Shown: piece after piece, positions 1-7,005 of the stretch
How positions within the stretch are numbered: position 1 is the first letter of the stretch
Layout: every line of letters starts with the position of its first letter
Origin: Flavobacteriales bacterium
GTDB taxonomy: Bacteria; Bacteroidota; Bacteroidia; Flavobacteriales_D; Parvicellaceae
Length of the DNA: 14,475 bases
Reading direction: 5' to 3'
Assembly (NCBI GenBank): GCA_015488785.1
Contig: WFNC01000005.1
Location: 1-14,475 of the forward strand
Position numbers and translations under genes: made by a program
Notes under the pieces: generated by a model
The model's input: the letters and a program-made list of their open reading frames with translations, nothing else
Told to the model about the DNA's origin: nothing
The model's database searches: none

Positions 1-377
1 GAATAATCAAAAAACAGAGATAGATAGGAATATTTCAAATCATAATTGTCATTATTAATAATTAAATTAGGATTATCAAAAATAAAATTATTTTTCATCC
101 AACTGTAGCCAATTCCTAATTTAAGGGTATCGCTAAAATTTAGACCTACTTTAACTCCTCTCATAGCTACCAATTGATTTGAAACAAACGAATGTTTAAA
201 ATCAGCTTTTACTAAAAATGCTGGTTCAGTCAAAATAACTTTTTTAACCGACCTTAAAGAAAATATTTGAGCTGACGAATAACTAGAACATAAAAGGAAT
301 AACAAAAAAAAGCTCACACCAAAAAAGTGTGAGCTTACAATATAATCTAATTTTTCTATTTTAATGTTCTTCTTCAT
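1..377 (-). CDS. Partial secreted protein, probably an outer-membrane beta-barrel (3' end outside window)
   Basis: An open frame on the minus strand starts at an ATG (377-375) inside the last codons of coxA, overlapping that gene by 17 bases, and leaves the window after about 125 codons. The N-terminus begins MKKNIKIEKLDYIVSS and continues with a hydrophobic stretch FFLLFLLCSSYSSAQ, which looks like a signal peptide cleaved near AQ. The rest has alternating polar/hydrophobic segments (GVKVGLNF, KLGIGYSW, YSYLSLFFDY) rich in aromatic residues, as in beta-barrel strands. I recognise no named family. In-frame GTG (317-315) and TTG (305-303) codons are alternative starts that still leave a short signal peptide; the next in-frame ATG (164-162) would lose it. 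Oddly, the coding path crosses the coxA terminator hairpin, so expression should need read-through or antitermination from coxBA. The reading frame and signal peptide are seen directly; the barrel is inference. Confidence 0.68.
   Translation of the reverse strand, partial: MKKNIKIEKLDYIVSSHFFGVSFFLLFLLCSSYSSAQIFSLRSVKKVILTEPAFLVKADFKHSFVSNQLVAMRGVKVGLNFSDTLKLGIGYSWMKNNFIFDNPNLIINNDNYDLKYSYLSLFFDY
302..336 (-). terminator. Rho-independent terminator after coxA
   Basis: On the minus strand a perfect 10-base-pair stem (AAGCTCACAC with GTGTGAGCTT, loop TTTTTTG) is followed by a run of eight T. It begins 25 bases after the coxA stop codon and should end the coxBA transcript. It also lies inside the apparent coding start of the next gene. 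Confidence 0.85.
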
Positions 378-2133
378 TTTCACCTAAAGGTACATTTTGC
401 ATTATGAAGTCCTCTTCAAAACCAGGCTTACTATAATCGTAAGGCCATCTGTGAACTTCAGGTAATGCTCCTTCCCAATTTCCATGCACATGATCAACAG
501 GAGTTGTCCATTCTAACGTGTTAGATTTCCAAGGATTCTTAGAAGCTCTAGGCCCTCTAAACGAACTCCATATAAAATTAAACAAGAAGAATAACTGCCC
601 TAGTACACCTATAATTGCAAAGGTACTAATAATTGAGTTCAAGTCATAGAAATGATCAAACATTGGGAAATTAGAATTTTCATAATATCTACGAGGCATA
701 CCTCCTTCCCCTAAGAAGTGCATAGGTAAGAACACTCCGTAACCACAAACTATAGTTATCCAAAAATGAATATAACCTAATTTGTTATTCATCATTTTAC
801 CATACAATTTAGGAAACCAGTGATATACACCTGCAAACATTGCCATGATAGCAGACATCCCCATTACAACATGAAAGTGACCTATGACAAAATAAGTATC
901 ATGTTGACTAATGTCTAAAGCTGAATCTGCTAATATAATTCCTGTTACACCACCTGTAATAAAGGTAGAAACAAGACCAATAGAGAACATCATAGCCGGT
1001 GTTAAGATAATATTACCTTTCCAAAGTGTCGTTAAGTAATTAAAGACTTTAACTGCAGATGGTATTGAAATTAAAAGTGTAGTAAAAGTAAAAACACCTC
1101 CCAAGAATGGATTCATTCCCGTAACAAACATATGGTGTCCCCATACAATAAATGATAAAAATCCAATCGCTAAAATCGAGGCAATCATCGCTCTGTAACC
1201 AAAGATTGGTTTTCTAGCATTAGTAGAAATAACCTCAGAAGAAATACCTAGAGCAGGTAATAAAACGATATAAACTTCAGGATGTCCTAAAAACCAAAAT
1301 AAATGTTCGAATAAAATTGGACTTCCTCCTGTTTGATCTAAAGCACCAGAAGACAAAGTAATATCGCTTAAATAGAAACTTGTACCTCCTAATCTATCCA
1401 TCATTAGCAATACTGCCGCAGATAATAAAACAGGAAATGATAATAGACCAATAATAGCAGTGACAAAGAAAGTCCATATTGTCAATGGTAATTTTGTCAT
1501 ATTCATCCCTTTGGTTCTAAGGTTAATTATTGTTACAATATAATTAATCCCCCCTAACAAAGAAGATGCGATAAAAATAGACATCGAAAACAACCAAAGC
1601 GTCATCCCCAATCCACTACCAGGCTGAGCTTCTTCTAAAACACTTAACGGAGGGTAAACTGTCCAACCAGCCATTGCAGGTCCTGTTTCGATAAATAAAG
1701 AAAAAGTCATTATAATACTTGATAAGAAAAATAACCAATATGAAATCATATTCAACAGTCCTGAAGCCATGTCACGTGCTCCAATTTGCAATGGTATCAG
1801 TAAATTTGAAAACGTACCAGATAACCCACCTGTTAAAACAAAAAATACCATTATAGTACCATGCATCGTTACTAAACCTAAATACATATTACTATCTAAA
1901 ACACCATCTGGTGCCCAATCACTTCCTAAAATAGCTTCTAAAATAGTGAATTTAGTATCTGGCCAACCTAACTTCAACCTAAAAAGCCCTGATAATGTAA
2001 TTCCAATAATCCCCATAACAATAGCGGTAACTAAATACTGTTTCCCTATCATTTTATGATCCATTGTAAAGATATACTTTCCTAAAAAGCTTTCTTTTTC
2101 GTGGTGATGAGCATGTGCTTGATTTGCTGACAT
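361..2133 (-). CDS. coxA: Cytochrome c oxidase subunit I (heme-copper oxidase, type A1)
   Basis: Catalytic subunit of the aa3-type oxidase in the inner membrane; it reduces O2 to water and pumps protons. The 590 residues carry the full set of ligands: H91 and H421 for heme a, H419 for heme a3, and H284, H333 and H334 for CuB. Y288 in HPEVY is placed to form the His-Tyr cross-link. The D channel is intact (N110, D121, N128, E286), as is the K-channel lysine K362 in SAVKVF. HPEVY marks type A1. H411 and D412 are the usual subunit I ligands of the non-redox Mg site. The N-terminus is His-rich (AHAHHHEK). About twelve membrane helices are expected. The gene starts 26 bases after coxB and ends at a terminator, so it closes the coxBA unit. 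No subunit III gene is adjacent. Confidence 0.98.
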   Translation of the reverse strand: MSANQAHAHHHEKESFLGKYIFTMDHKMIGKQYLVTAIVMGIIGITLSGLFRLKLGWPDTKFTILEAILGSDWAPDGVLDSNMYLGLVTMHGTIMVFFVLTGGLSGTFSNLLIPLQIGARDMASGLLNMISYWLFFLSSIIMTFSLFIETGPAMAGWTVYPPLSVLEEAQPGSGLGMTLWLFSMSIFIASSLLGGINYIVTIINLRTKGMNMTKLPLTIWTFFVTAIIGLLSFPVLLSAAVLLMMDRLGGTSFYLSDITLSSGALDQTGGSPILFEHLFWFLGHPEVYIVLLPALGISSEVISTNARKPIFGYRAMIASILAIGFLSFIVWGHHMFVTGMNPFLGGVFTFTTLLISIPSAVKVFNYLTTLWKGNIILTPAMMFSIGLVSTFITGGVTGIILADSALDISQHDTYFVIGHFHVVMGMSAIMAMFAGVYHWFPKLYGKMMNNKLGYIHFWITIVCGYGVFLPMHFLGEGGMPRRYYENSNFPMFDHFYDLNSIISTFAIIGVLGQLFFLFNFIWSSFRGPRASKNPWKSNTLEWTTPVDHVHGNWEGALPEVHRWPYDYSKPGFEEDFIMQNVPLGENEEEH

Positions 2134-2159
2134 ATTATATACTTATTATCTTAAATTAA

Positions 2160-3437
2160 TTATTTTGTTGCTGCGATTGAATTAGTTCCCCAAAACTGAA
2201 CAGACTTACCATCTATTTGTTTTTTTGATTCAATCCACTCTTTAAATTCTTTTTCTGTTTCTACGATGACTTTCATTTGCATATTGTAATGGCTTGCTCC
2301 ACAAATTTTGTTACACATTAATACAAAATCGAATTCTACAACTTCTTCGGCTTCACCAATTGCTCTTTTTCTTTTATTATGAGCTTCATTAATTACTTTG
2401 TAATGCTCTTTTGTGAACTCTTCAGCTCTAACCTCTAGAGTTGTTTTGTTTGGAGTAAAAGTAAAATTAGTAATTAAACCAGGGACACAATTCATTTGAG
2501 CTCTAAAATGAGGAAACCAAGCACTATGAATAATATCTTTAGATCTAAACTGAAATGTATAAGTTTCACCCTTTATTAAATGTAATTCTTTTGCTAAAAT
2601 ATCATTATTAGCCATTTCGAAAACTCCTTGTTCAATATCTTTAGCTATACCACCTTCAATTCTGTACTTTTGCCTTTTTAAACTCTCTAACTTATTTGAT
2701 AGTTTCTTTAATTTAGCATCAGGTAATAAAGACTCTTCACCTACTTGATTTTTAATTAATTTAGATTCAACTTTTTTAATTTTATCATCTAAATAGCTAT
2801 ATGAACCTTCTATAAACTCTTTAGAAATAACACCTAAAGGATTATCATTTGTAATCATTTTATAATCTGCTCTTCCTAACTTATTATCTTCACCAGAATA
2901 GCGAGCCGTCCAACTAAACTGTTGAGCAAATATTTCAACAACAGTTCCTTTGTCTGCAGGATTCATAACCGTACCCCAAGTTTTAAGACCAAAAACAATT
3001 AAAACAGCTAAAGCTAAAGAAGGGGTAACCGTCCAAATCATTTCAAGTTTATTACTATGCACTAGATATTCAGATTTCCTATCTGGGCTATATAAATACA
3101 TTCGAACAAAAATAAACAAGAGCGCATTTGTAAGAAAAAAAACGGGTAAAATAATAATCCAGTTTATTGTCAATAAAGTGTCAATTTCTTTTCCATGCAC
3201 TGAAGCTGCCTCTCCTAATCCTCCGTCTCCATATACAGCCATCATCCATATAATAGAGCCAAAGAAAGCTACCATAAATATTATGAAAAGATTTCCATTT
3301 ATTGTATTCTCTCTCTTAGTAATTGTTTCTTCAACTTTCCCTCCTTTAAGTTTTGATGCTATTTCATAAACTCGAACGATTTGAACAACAGCAATTGCTA
3401 CTACAGCAATAACAAGGAATAATAAAAACTTTTCCAT
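2160..3437 (-). CDS. coxB: Cytochrome c oxidase subunit II with CuA site and coiled-coil insert
   Basis: Subunit II accepts electrons from cytochrome c at the binuclear CuA centre and passes them to heme a in CoxA. CuA ligands are visible: H304 in IIHSAWFPHF, then C375, C379, H383 and M386 in CNKICGASHYNM. The aromatic electron-entry region is QQFSWTARY (172-180). Four hydrophobic helices precede it (about 4-22, 50-68, 92-113, 135-153), two more than the classical subunit, and there is no fused cytochrome c domain. Two charged insertions enlarge the CuA domain. Residues about 205-275 are Lys/Glu/Leu-rich and look like a helical hairpin or coiled coil; about 336-366 are also charged. The canonical Glu between the CuA cysteines is Lys377. 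The ATG at 3437 lies 26 bases past the end of the preceding leader text TTTAAAGAAAA and no better start is seen. Its own transcript starts beyond the act terminator. Confidence 0.97.
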   Translation of the reverse strand: MEKFLLFLVIAVVAIAVVQIVRVYEIASKLKGGKVEETITKRENTINGNLFIIFMVAFFGSIIWMMAVYGDGGLGEAASVHGKEIDTLLTINWIIILPVFFLTNALLFIFVRMYLYSPDRKSEYLVHSNKLEMIWTVTPSLALAVLIVFGLKTWGTVMNPADKGTVVEIFAQQFSWTARYSGEDNKLGRADYKMITNDNPLGVISKEFIEGSYSYLDDKIKKVESKLIKNQVGEESLLPDAKLKKLSNKLESLKRQKYRIEGGIAKDIEQGVFEMANNDILAKELHLIKGETYTFQFRSKDIIHSAWFPHFRAQMNCVPGLITNFTFTPNKTTLEVRAEEFTKEHYKVINEAHNKRKRAIGEAEEVVEFDFVLMCNKICGASHYNMQMKVIVETEKEFKEWIESKKQIDGKSVQFWGTNSIAATK

Positions 3438-3479
3438 TTTTCTTTAAATTAATTTCGGCTTATTATTTAGTATAAAACT

Positions 3480-3501
3480 AAAAAAAAAGCCTGTTTTTTT
3501 T
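3480..3501. repeat. A-tract/T-tract inverted repeat in the coxB leader
   Basis: A run of nine A and a run of eight T flank GCCTG, about 43-64 bases upstream of the coxB start. In the coxBA transcript this would be an A8/U8 hairpin with a five-base loop. It may only reflect base composition, or be a curved or attenuator-like element. The rest of the 3438-3664 spacer is very AT-rich, and I found no perfect Bacteroidetes -7 element (TAnnTTTG) on the minus strand, although a coxBA promoter must lie there if the upstream terminator works. Confidence 0.3.
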
Positions 3502-3664
3502 ATAATGCTGTAAATATAAAAATATTTTTTTATTTACTGACCTGAATCAGTTTTATTTATAATTATAATTACAATTTAGACTGAAAACACATTAGCCTAT
3601 ATTCATATAAGCTTAGTTTTTCAACATATAAATAATAGAACTCAGTTAAACTATAAATGTTTGA

Positions 3665-3698
3665 CAAAAAAAATGAGCATTAAAAATAATGCTCATTT
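3665..3698 (-). terminator. Rho-independent terminator of the act operon
   Basis: A perfect 12-base-pair stem (AAATGAGCATTA with TAATGCTCATTT, four-base loop) is followed on the minus strand by a run of T. It lies 20 bases beyond the stop of the 31-residue ORF and about 230 bases before coxB. This separates the act operon from coxBA and places the small ORF inside the act transcript. Confidence 0.88.
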
Positions 3699-3718
3699 AT
3701 ACTAAATGTTTAATGAAA

Positions 3719-3814
3719 TTATCTTCTCAATCTAGAAGATAAATTGTGAATTTTAAATAATTCATATCCTGCAATTAATACTGCAGCTATTACTAGCGAA
3801 CTTAATGATAACAT
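3719..3814 (-). CDS. 31-residue single-helix membrane protein at the end of the act operon
   Basis: A short ORF of 31 residues starts with ATG at 3814, only 12 bases after the actF stop, and ends 20 bases before a strong terminator. The protein begins MLSLSSLVIAAVLIAGYELF and ends KIHNLSSRLRR. That is one hydrophobic helix (about residues 5-20) followed by a basic tail, which by the positive-inside rule puts the C-terminus in the cytoplasm and the N-terminus in the periplasm. No cysteine or heme motif is present. The tight spacing to actF, the sensible membrane-protein composition and the terminator directly after it argue that it is a real gene and not chance. I infer a small accessory subunit of Alternative Complex III or of its supercomplex with the aa3 oxidase; it resembles no named family that I can recognise. 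There is no Shine-Dalgarno sequence; the leader is A/T-rich as for its neighbours. Confidence 0.72.
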   Translation of the reverse strand: MLSLSSLVIAAVLIAGYELFKIHNLSSRLRR

Positions 3815-3826
3815 AATTTATTTATT

Positions 3827-5341
3827 TTAAAAATCGTGATGTTTACTTTCTTCAAAAAATGGATGATTTTCTTGCATTAAAGGTGCCTTACCTAAAGACT
3901 TTAATATCGTATAAACGAATAGAGCTAAAAACATAATAAACATTCCAATCTCTAAAATACCAAATGACCATTCATCGTGTAAAGTTCCTGGCATTACCAT
4001 CATAAATACATCGAACCAATGTCCAATGAATGCAATTGTTCCAATTACAATTATAAACGGCCAAGATCTTTTTACATCTCTTGCGATGAAGAATACTAAA
4101 GGTAACACGAAGTTTAAACCGAACATTGTAAAGTACAATATTTTGTATTCATGAATTCTTTCCCAATAATAAATTGTTTCTTCACCAATATTAGAATACC
4201 AGATTAACATAAATTGAGAGAACCATAAGTAACTCCATAAGAAACTAAGAGCAAACATCCATTTAGCGATATCATGTATATGTGATTTGTTAACTAACTT
4301 TAAATATCCTTGAGATTTTAAGTAACCAACAATCATAATTACCATAATCATACCTGTTAACCAAATCCCTGAGAATGTGTACCAACCAAATAACGTACTA
4401 TACCAATGTATATCAATCGACATAATAAAATCCCATGACATTGTAGAAGAGAATACAGCAAATAAAACTAAAAATAAGGCTGCTTTTCTATACATTTTGA
4501 AGTGAATTTCTGTACCACCCTCTGCATCTTCTCTTTTAGACATTTTTCTAAACCAATTTGCAAAGAATAAGAATGTACCAAAATAGATTACAACTCTTAA
4601 CCAAAAGAACGCCTGATTAAAATAACCTGATTTTCTCCAAATAAGGTGATCCGCTTCAACTTTATCAGGATCCATCCATGCATATATATCATGCATTCCA
4701 AAAGAACCTGCAAGAAAAACGATAATTAAAACGATAACACCAATTGGCATAGCTTGCGCAATTGCTTCGTAAACTCTTAATACAACAACTCCCCAACCTG
4801 ATTCAGTAGCATACTGAAGAGCAAGATAAAACAAAGCTCCCAATGCAATACCGAAAAAGAAAAATCCATTAATTAATAAGTTAGACCAAAATCTTCTAAA
4901 ATGTGTATCAAAAAATGCTAAATCACCAGACTCGCAAAGATCAACAACAATTTGAGCGGCATCTTCTCCGTGACCTCCATGAGCTTCCGTTCCTTCTAAA
5001 TGTGAAATGTGTATATTCCACAAAAAGGTTTCTGATTCATGGTGTCCACTTCCGTGACCTTCATGATGAACTTCAGCATGATCATCATGCCCATGAGCAT
5101 CATCGTGTATGTCTAATTGATATCCTTTAGCTTCCATTGTAGAAACTAAATCAGACTTTAACTGTTCGATTTTAGCTTCATCGGCTTTTCCCCAATACTC
5201 AACTTTAACTGAATGTTCGTCTAGTCTTTCTGCAAAAACATATTCTTTTTGTGAGAAAAACCCAATAATCATTAAAACTAAACCTAATGCTGCAAGTCCT
5301 AATGTTACTTTTTTTGCTTTATCTGAAATTTGATATTCCAT
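3827..5341 (-). CDS. actF: Alternative Complex III subunit ActF, with His-rich periplasmic insert
   Basis: ActF is the second large quinol-complex membrane subunit, related to NrfD/ActC, and sits beside ActC in the inner membrane. The 504 residues hold one helix at about 12-29, then a soluble insert to about residue 150, then roughly nine further helices (for example 153-176, 198-215, 243-262, 285-303, 321-341, 362-381, 402-420, 428-448, 459-480). The insert has a beta-alpha-beta look (HSVKVEYW, helix 54-72, YQLDIHD), then a segment with 13 histidines between residues 79 and 124, then another strand and helix (TFLWNIHIS, DAAQIVVDL). His-rich inserts at this place are known in Bacteroidetes ActF, but their role is not established; metal binding is inference. 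The C-terminus ends SKHHDF. The start is 38 bases after actE. Confidence 0.95.
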   Translation of the reverse strand: MEYQISDKAKKVTLGLAALGLVLMIIGFFSQKEYVFAERLDEHSVKVEYWGKADEAKIEQLKSDLVSTMEAKGYQLDIHDDAHGHDDHAEVHHEGHGSGHHESETFLWNIHISHLEGTEAHGGHGEDAAQIVVDLCESGDLAFFDTHFRRFWSNLLINGFFFFGIALGALFYLALQYATESGWGVVVLRVYEAIAQAMPIGVIVLIIVFLAGSFGMHDIYAWMDPDKVEADHLIWRKSGYFNQAFFWLRVVIYFGTFLFFANWFRKMSKREDAEGGTEIHFKMYRKAALFLVLFAVFSSTMSWDFIMSIDIHWYSTLFGWYTFSGIWLTGMIMVIMIVGYLKSQGYLKLVNKSHIHDIAKWMFALSFLWSYLWFSQFMLIWYSNIGEETIYYWERIHEYKILYFTMFGLNFVLPLVFFIARDVKRSWPFIIVIGTIAFIGHWFDVFMMVMPGTLHDEWSFGILEIGMFIMFLALFVYTILKSLGKAPLMQENHPFFEESKHHDF

Positions 5342-5379
5342 TTTGTATAATTATTCTTTTGTTAAAAATGTATTGAAAA

Positions 5380-6435
5380 CTACTTCGAAAGTATTTCAAA
5401 CTCAATTCTTCTATTTAATTTCTTACCTTGATCTGAACTATTATCTGCTACAGGAAATTCCGAACCATAACCTTTCGATTGAATTCTAGAAGCATCAATC
5501 CCGCTTGCAACTAATTTTGACGCAACCGATTTAGCTCTAGCTTCGGATAAAGAAACATTTTTTAATGCATCACCTGAATTATCAGTATGTCCTGCAACTT
5601 CAATTTTTAGTGAAGGACTAGCTTTCATTAGTTCAACTAATTTATTTAATTCTTGTGAAGATTTTTCTGACAAATCAGCACTTCCTACATTAAAATAAAC
5701 ATTTCTTAAAGAAATTTTACTTCCTGTTTCCATTTTAGAAACATCCTCTGCAGTAATAGCAGAAAAGTTAATTTCTTTTTTAAATCCAGATAACTCATCC
5801 AATTTAAAATCTCCATCATGTTGAAGTGTTCTAACATACATCGCAACCTTCCATCTTTCTTCTTTATTAAGTTGAGAAGAGTGAGATCCCATAGCTCCTT
5901 TTCCATTAGTAATTACATGGAATATTTTACCTAACGATCTATTTTTATAGGCTCCATTATAAGGGCTTGGCGGATTAAAATCTCCAACTTCAACAACTCC
6001 TCCATCTCCTTGACCTTTCATACCGTGACAATGTTGGCACATGATGTTATAAAGTCTTTTTCCTTCTTTTACATTTCCTTCTACATCTTCAAGAAATAGA
6101 GCTGGAATTTGATTCGCATCAGCAGCTTCATAGCCTTCAACAGTATTAGGATATGCATAAGGCATAAATAATTCTGCTTTAGTATGATTTGCATAATAAG
6201 GAATAGTACCTTCAGCTGGTTTTCTAGCTGAGATTGTACTTTTTCTTTTTAAAGCGGCTTCACTTAATTCGTCGTCTTTTACCATTCCATAATCCACATA
6301 AGCTTCTATAGCTTGAGAACGGTACATGTCTGGCATATACTCGTAACCGGGACTATCATCACTTTTGAAGCAAGAAGTCAATACCAAAGAGCTTCCTATT
6401 GCAAAAATTGAAATATATTTTAAATTGATTTTCAT
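5380..6435 (-). CDS. actE: Alternative Complex III subunit ActE: monoheme cytochrome c lipoprotein fused to an OmpA-type domain
   Basis: ActE is the monoheme cytochrome subunit on the periplasmic face. Residues 1-22 are a lipoprotein signal with lipobox LTSC, giving a lipidated C22. Heme is bound at CQHCH (133-137), with M182 in GAMGSH the likely axial Met. The cytochrome domain ends near residue 208. After a linker, residues about 240-350 form an OmpA C-terminal domain: VYFNVGSADLS (a typical first strand), IEVAGHTDNSG (279-288), NVSLSEARAKSV, IQSKGYGSEFPVADN and the closing NRRIEFEIL. D285 and R300 sit 15 residues apart, matching the pair that binds diaminopimelate of peptidoglycan in OmpA proteins. 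Usual ActE is about 200 residues, so this is a fusion, with no frameshift or internal stop. I infer that the complex may be tied to the cell wall. The gene lies 30 bases after actD. Confidence 0.95.
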   Translation of the reverse strand: MKINLKYISIFAIGSSLVLTSCFKSDDSPGYEYMPDMYRSQAIEAYVDYGMVKDDELSEAALKRKSTISARKPAEGTIPYYANHTKAELFMPYAYPNTVEGYEAADANQIPALFLEDVEGNVKEGKRLYNIMCQHCHGMKGQGDGGVVEVGDFNPPSPYNGAYKNRSLGKIFHVITNGKGAMGSHSSQLNKEERWKVAMYVRTLQHDGDFKLDELSGFKKEINFSAITAEDVSKMETGSKISLRNVYFNVGSADLSEKSSQELNKLVELMKASPSLKIEVAGHTDNSGDALKNVSLSEARAKSVASKLVASGIDASRIQSKGYGSEFPVADNSSDQGKKLNRRIEFEILSK

Positions 6436-6465
6436 TATCTGTTTTTTTTCAGCGAAATGAATGCT

Positions 6466-7002
6466 TTATTGAATAACTTTTTCTTCTATCTCTACTATTG
6501 GTGTCGTTTTAACAAAAGCACTAAGCTCGTCAAAACTAAACTGTGTATTATCTTCTGGTCTAATCTCTACAACAAAACGATCATCTGTTGTTCTAGGATC
6601 AGGATTATGAGCAGGCATTCCAGGAAACAATCCATTTCTTACAAAATAAGTAAATGCCATTCCATGAGCGGCTAATAAAACCGTAAACTCAAACATTATT
6701 GGAACGAAAGAAGGCATATTACCTAAAAAATCAAAATTTGGTTTCCCTCCAATATTCATGTGCCAATCAACAATCATCATGTATCTAGCAGTCAACATAG
6801 CTAGCATAAGTCCAGTGATAGCAAACATAAAAGACACTATTCCAAGTCTCGTTTCTTTAATTCCAATTATTGGATCAATTCCATGAATTGGAAAAGGAGA
6901 AAAAACATCTGCAATGTGAATACCTTTGTCAACCATTTTCTTAGCTGCGTACTTAGTCACATCGTCATCATCATACATTGCGTATATAACTTTATCTGCC
7001 AT
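6466..7002 (-). CDS. actD: Alternative Complex III subunit ActD (DUF3341-type membrane protein)
   Basis: ActD is a small membrane subunit of the complex with no redox centre. The 178 residues show a soluble N-terminus with the family pattern IYAMYDDDDVTKYAAKKM and DVFSPFPIHGID (about 6-43), then two membrane helices (about 53-79 and 98-122), a family-typical GLFPGMPAHNPDPRTTDDRFVV segment read in two parts (124-145), and an acidic tail. The N- and C-terminal parts are expected in the cytoplasm. It starts only three bases after the actC stop, which implies translational coupling. Length and motifs fit the family; the precise role in proton transfer is not settled. Confidence 0.95.
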   Translation of the reverse strand: MADKVIYAMYDDDDVTKYAAKKMVDKGIHIADVFSPFPIHGIDPIIGIKETRLGIVSFMFAITGLMLAMLTARYMMIVDWHMNIGGKPNFDFLGNMPSFVPIMFEFTVLLAAHGMAFTYFVRNGLFPGMPAHNPDPRTTDDRFVVEIRPEDNTQFSFDELSAFVKTTPIVEIEEKVIQ

Positions 7003-7005
7003 ATC

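Noticed and set aside
2950..3369. Plus-strand ORF of 139 codons opposite coxB
   Set aside because: It is the antisense shadow of a well-identified gene, with low-quality composition and no independent start context.
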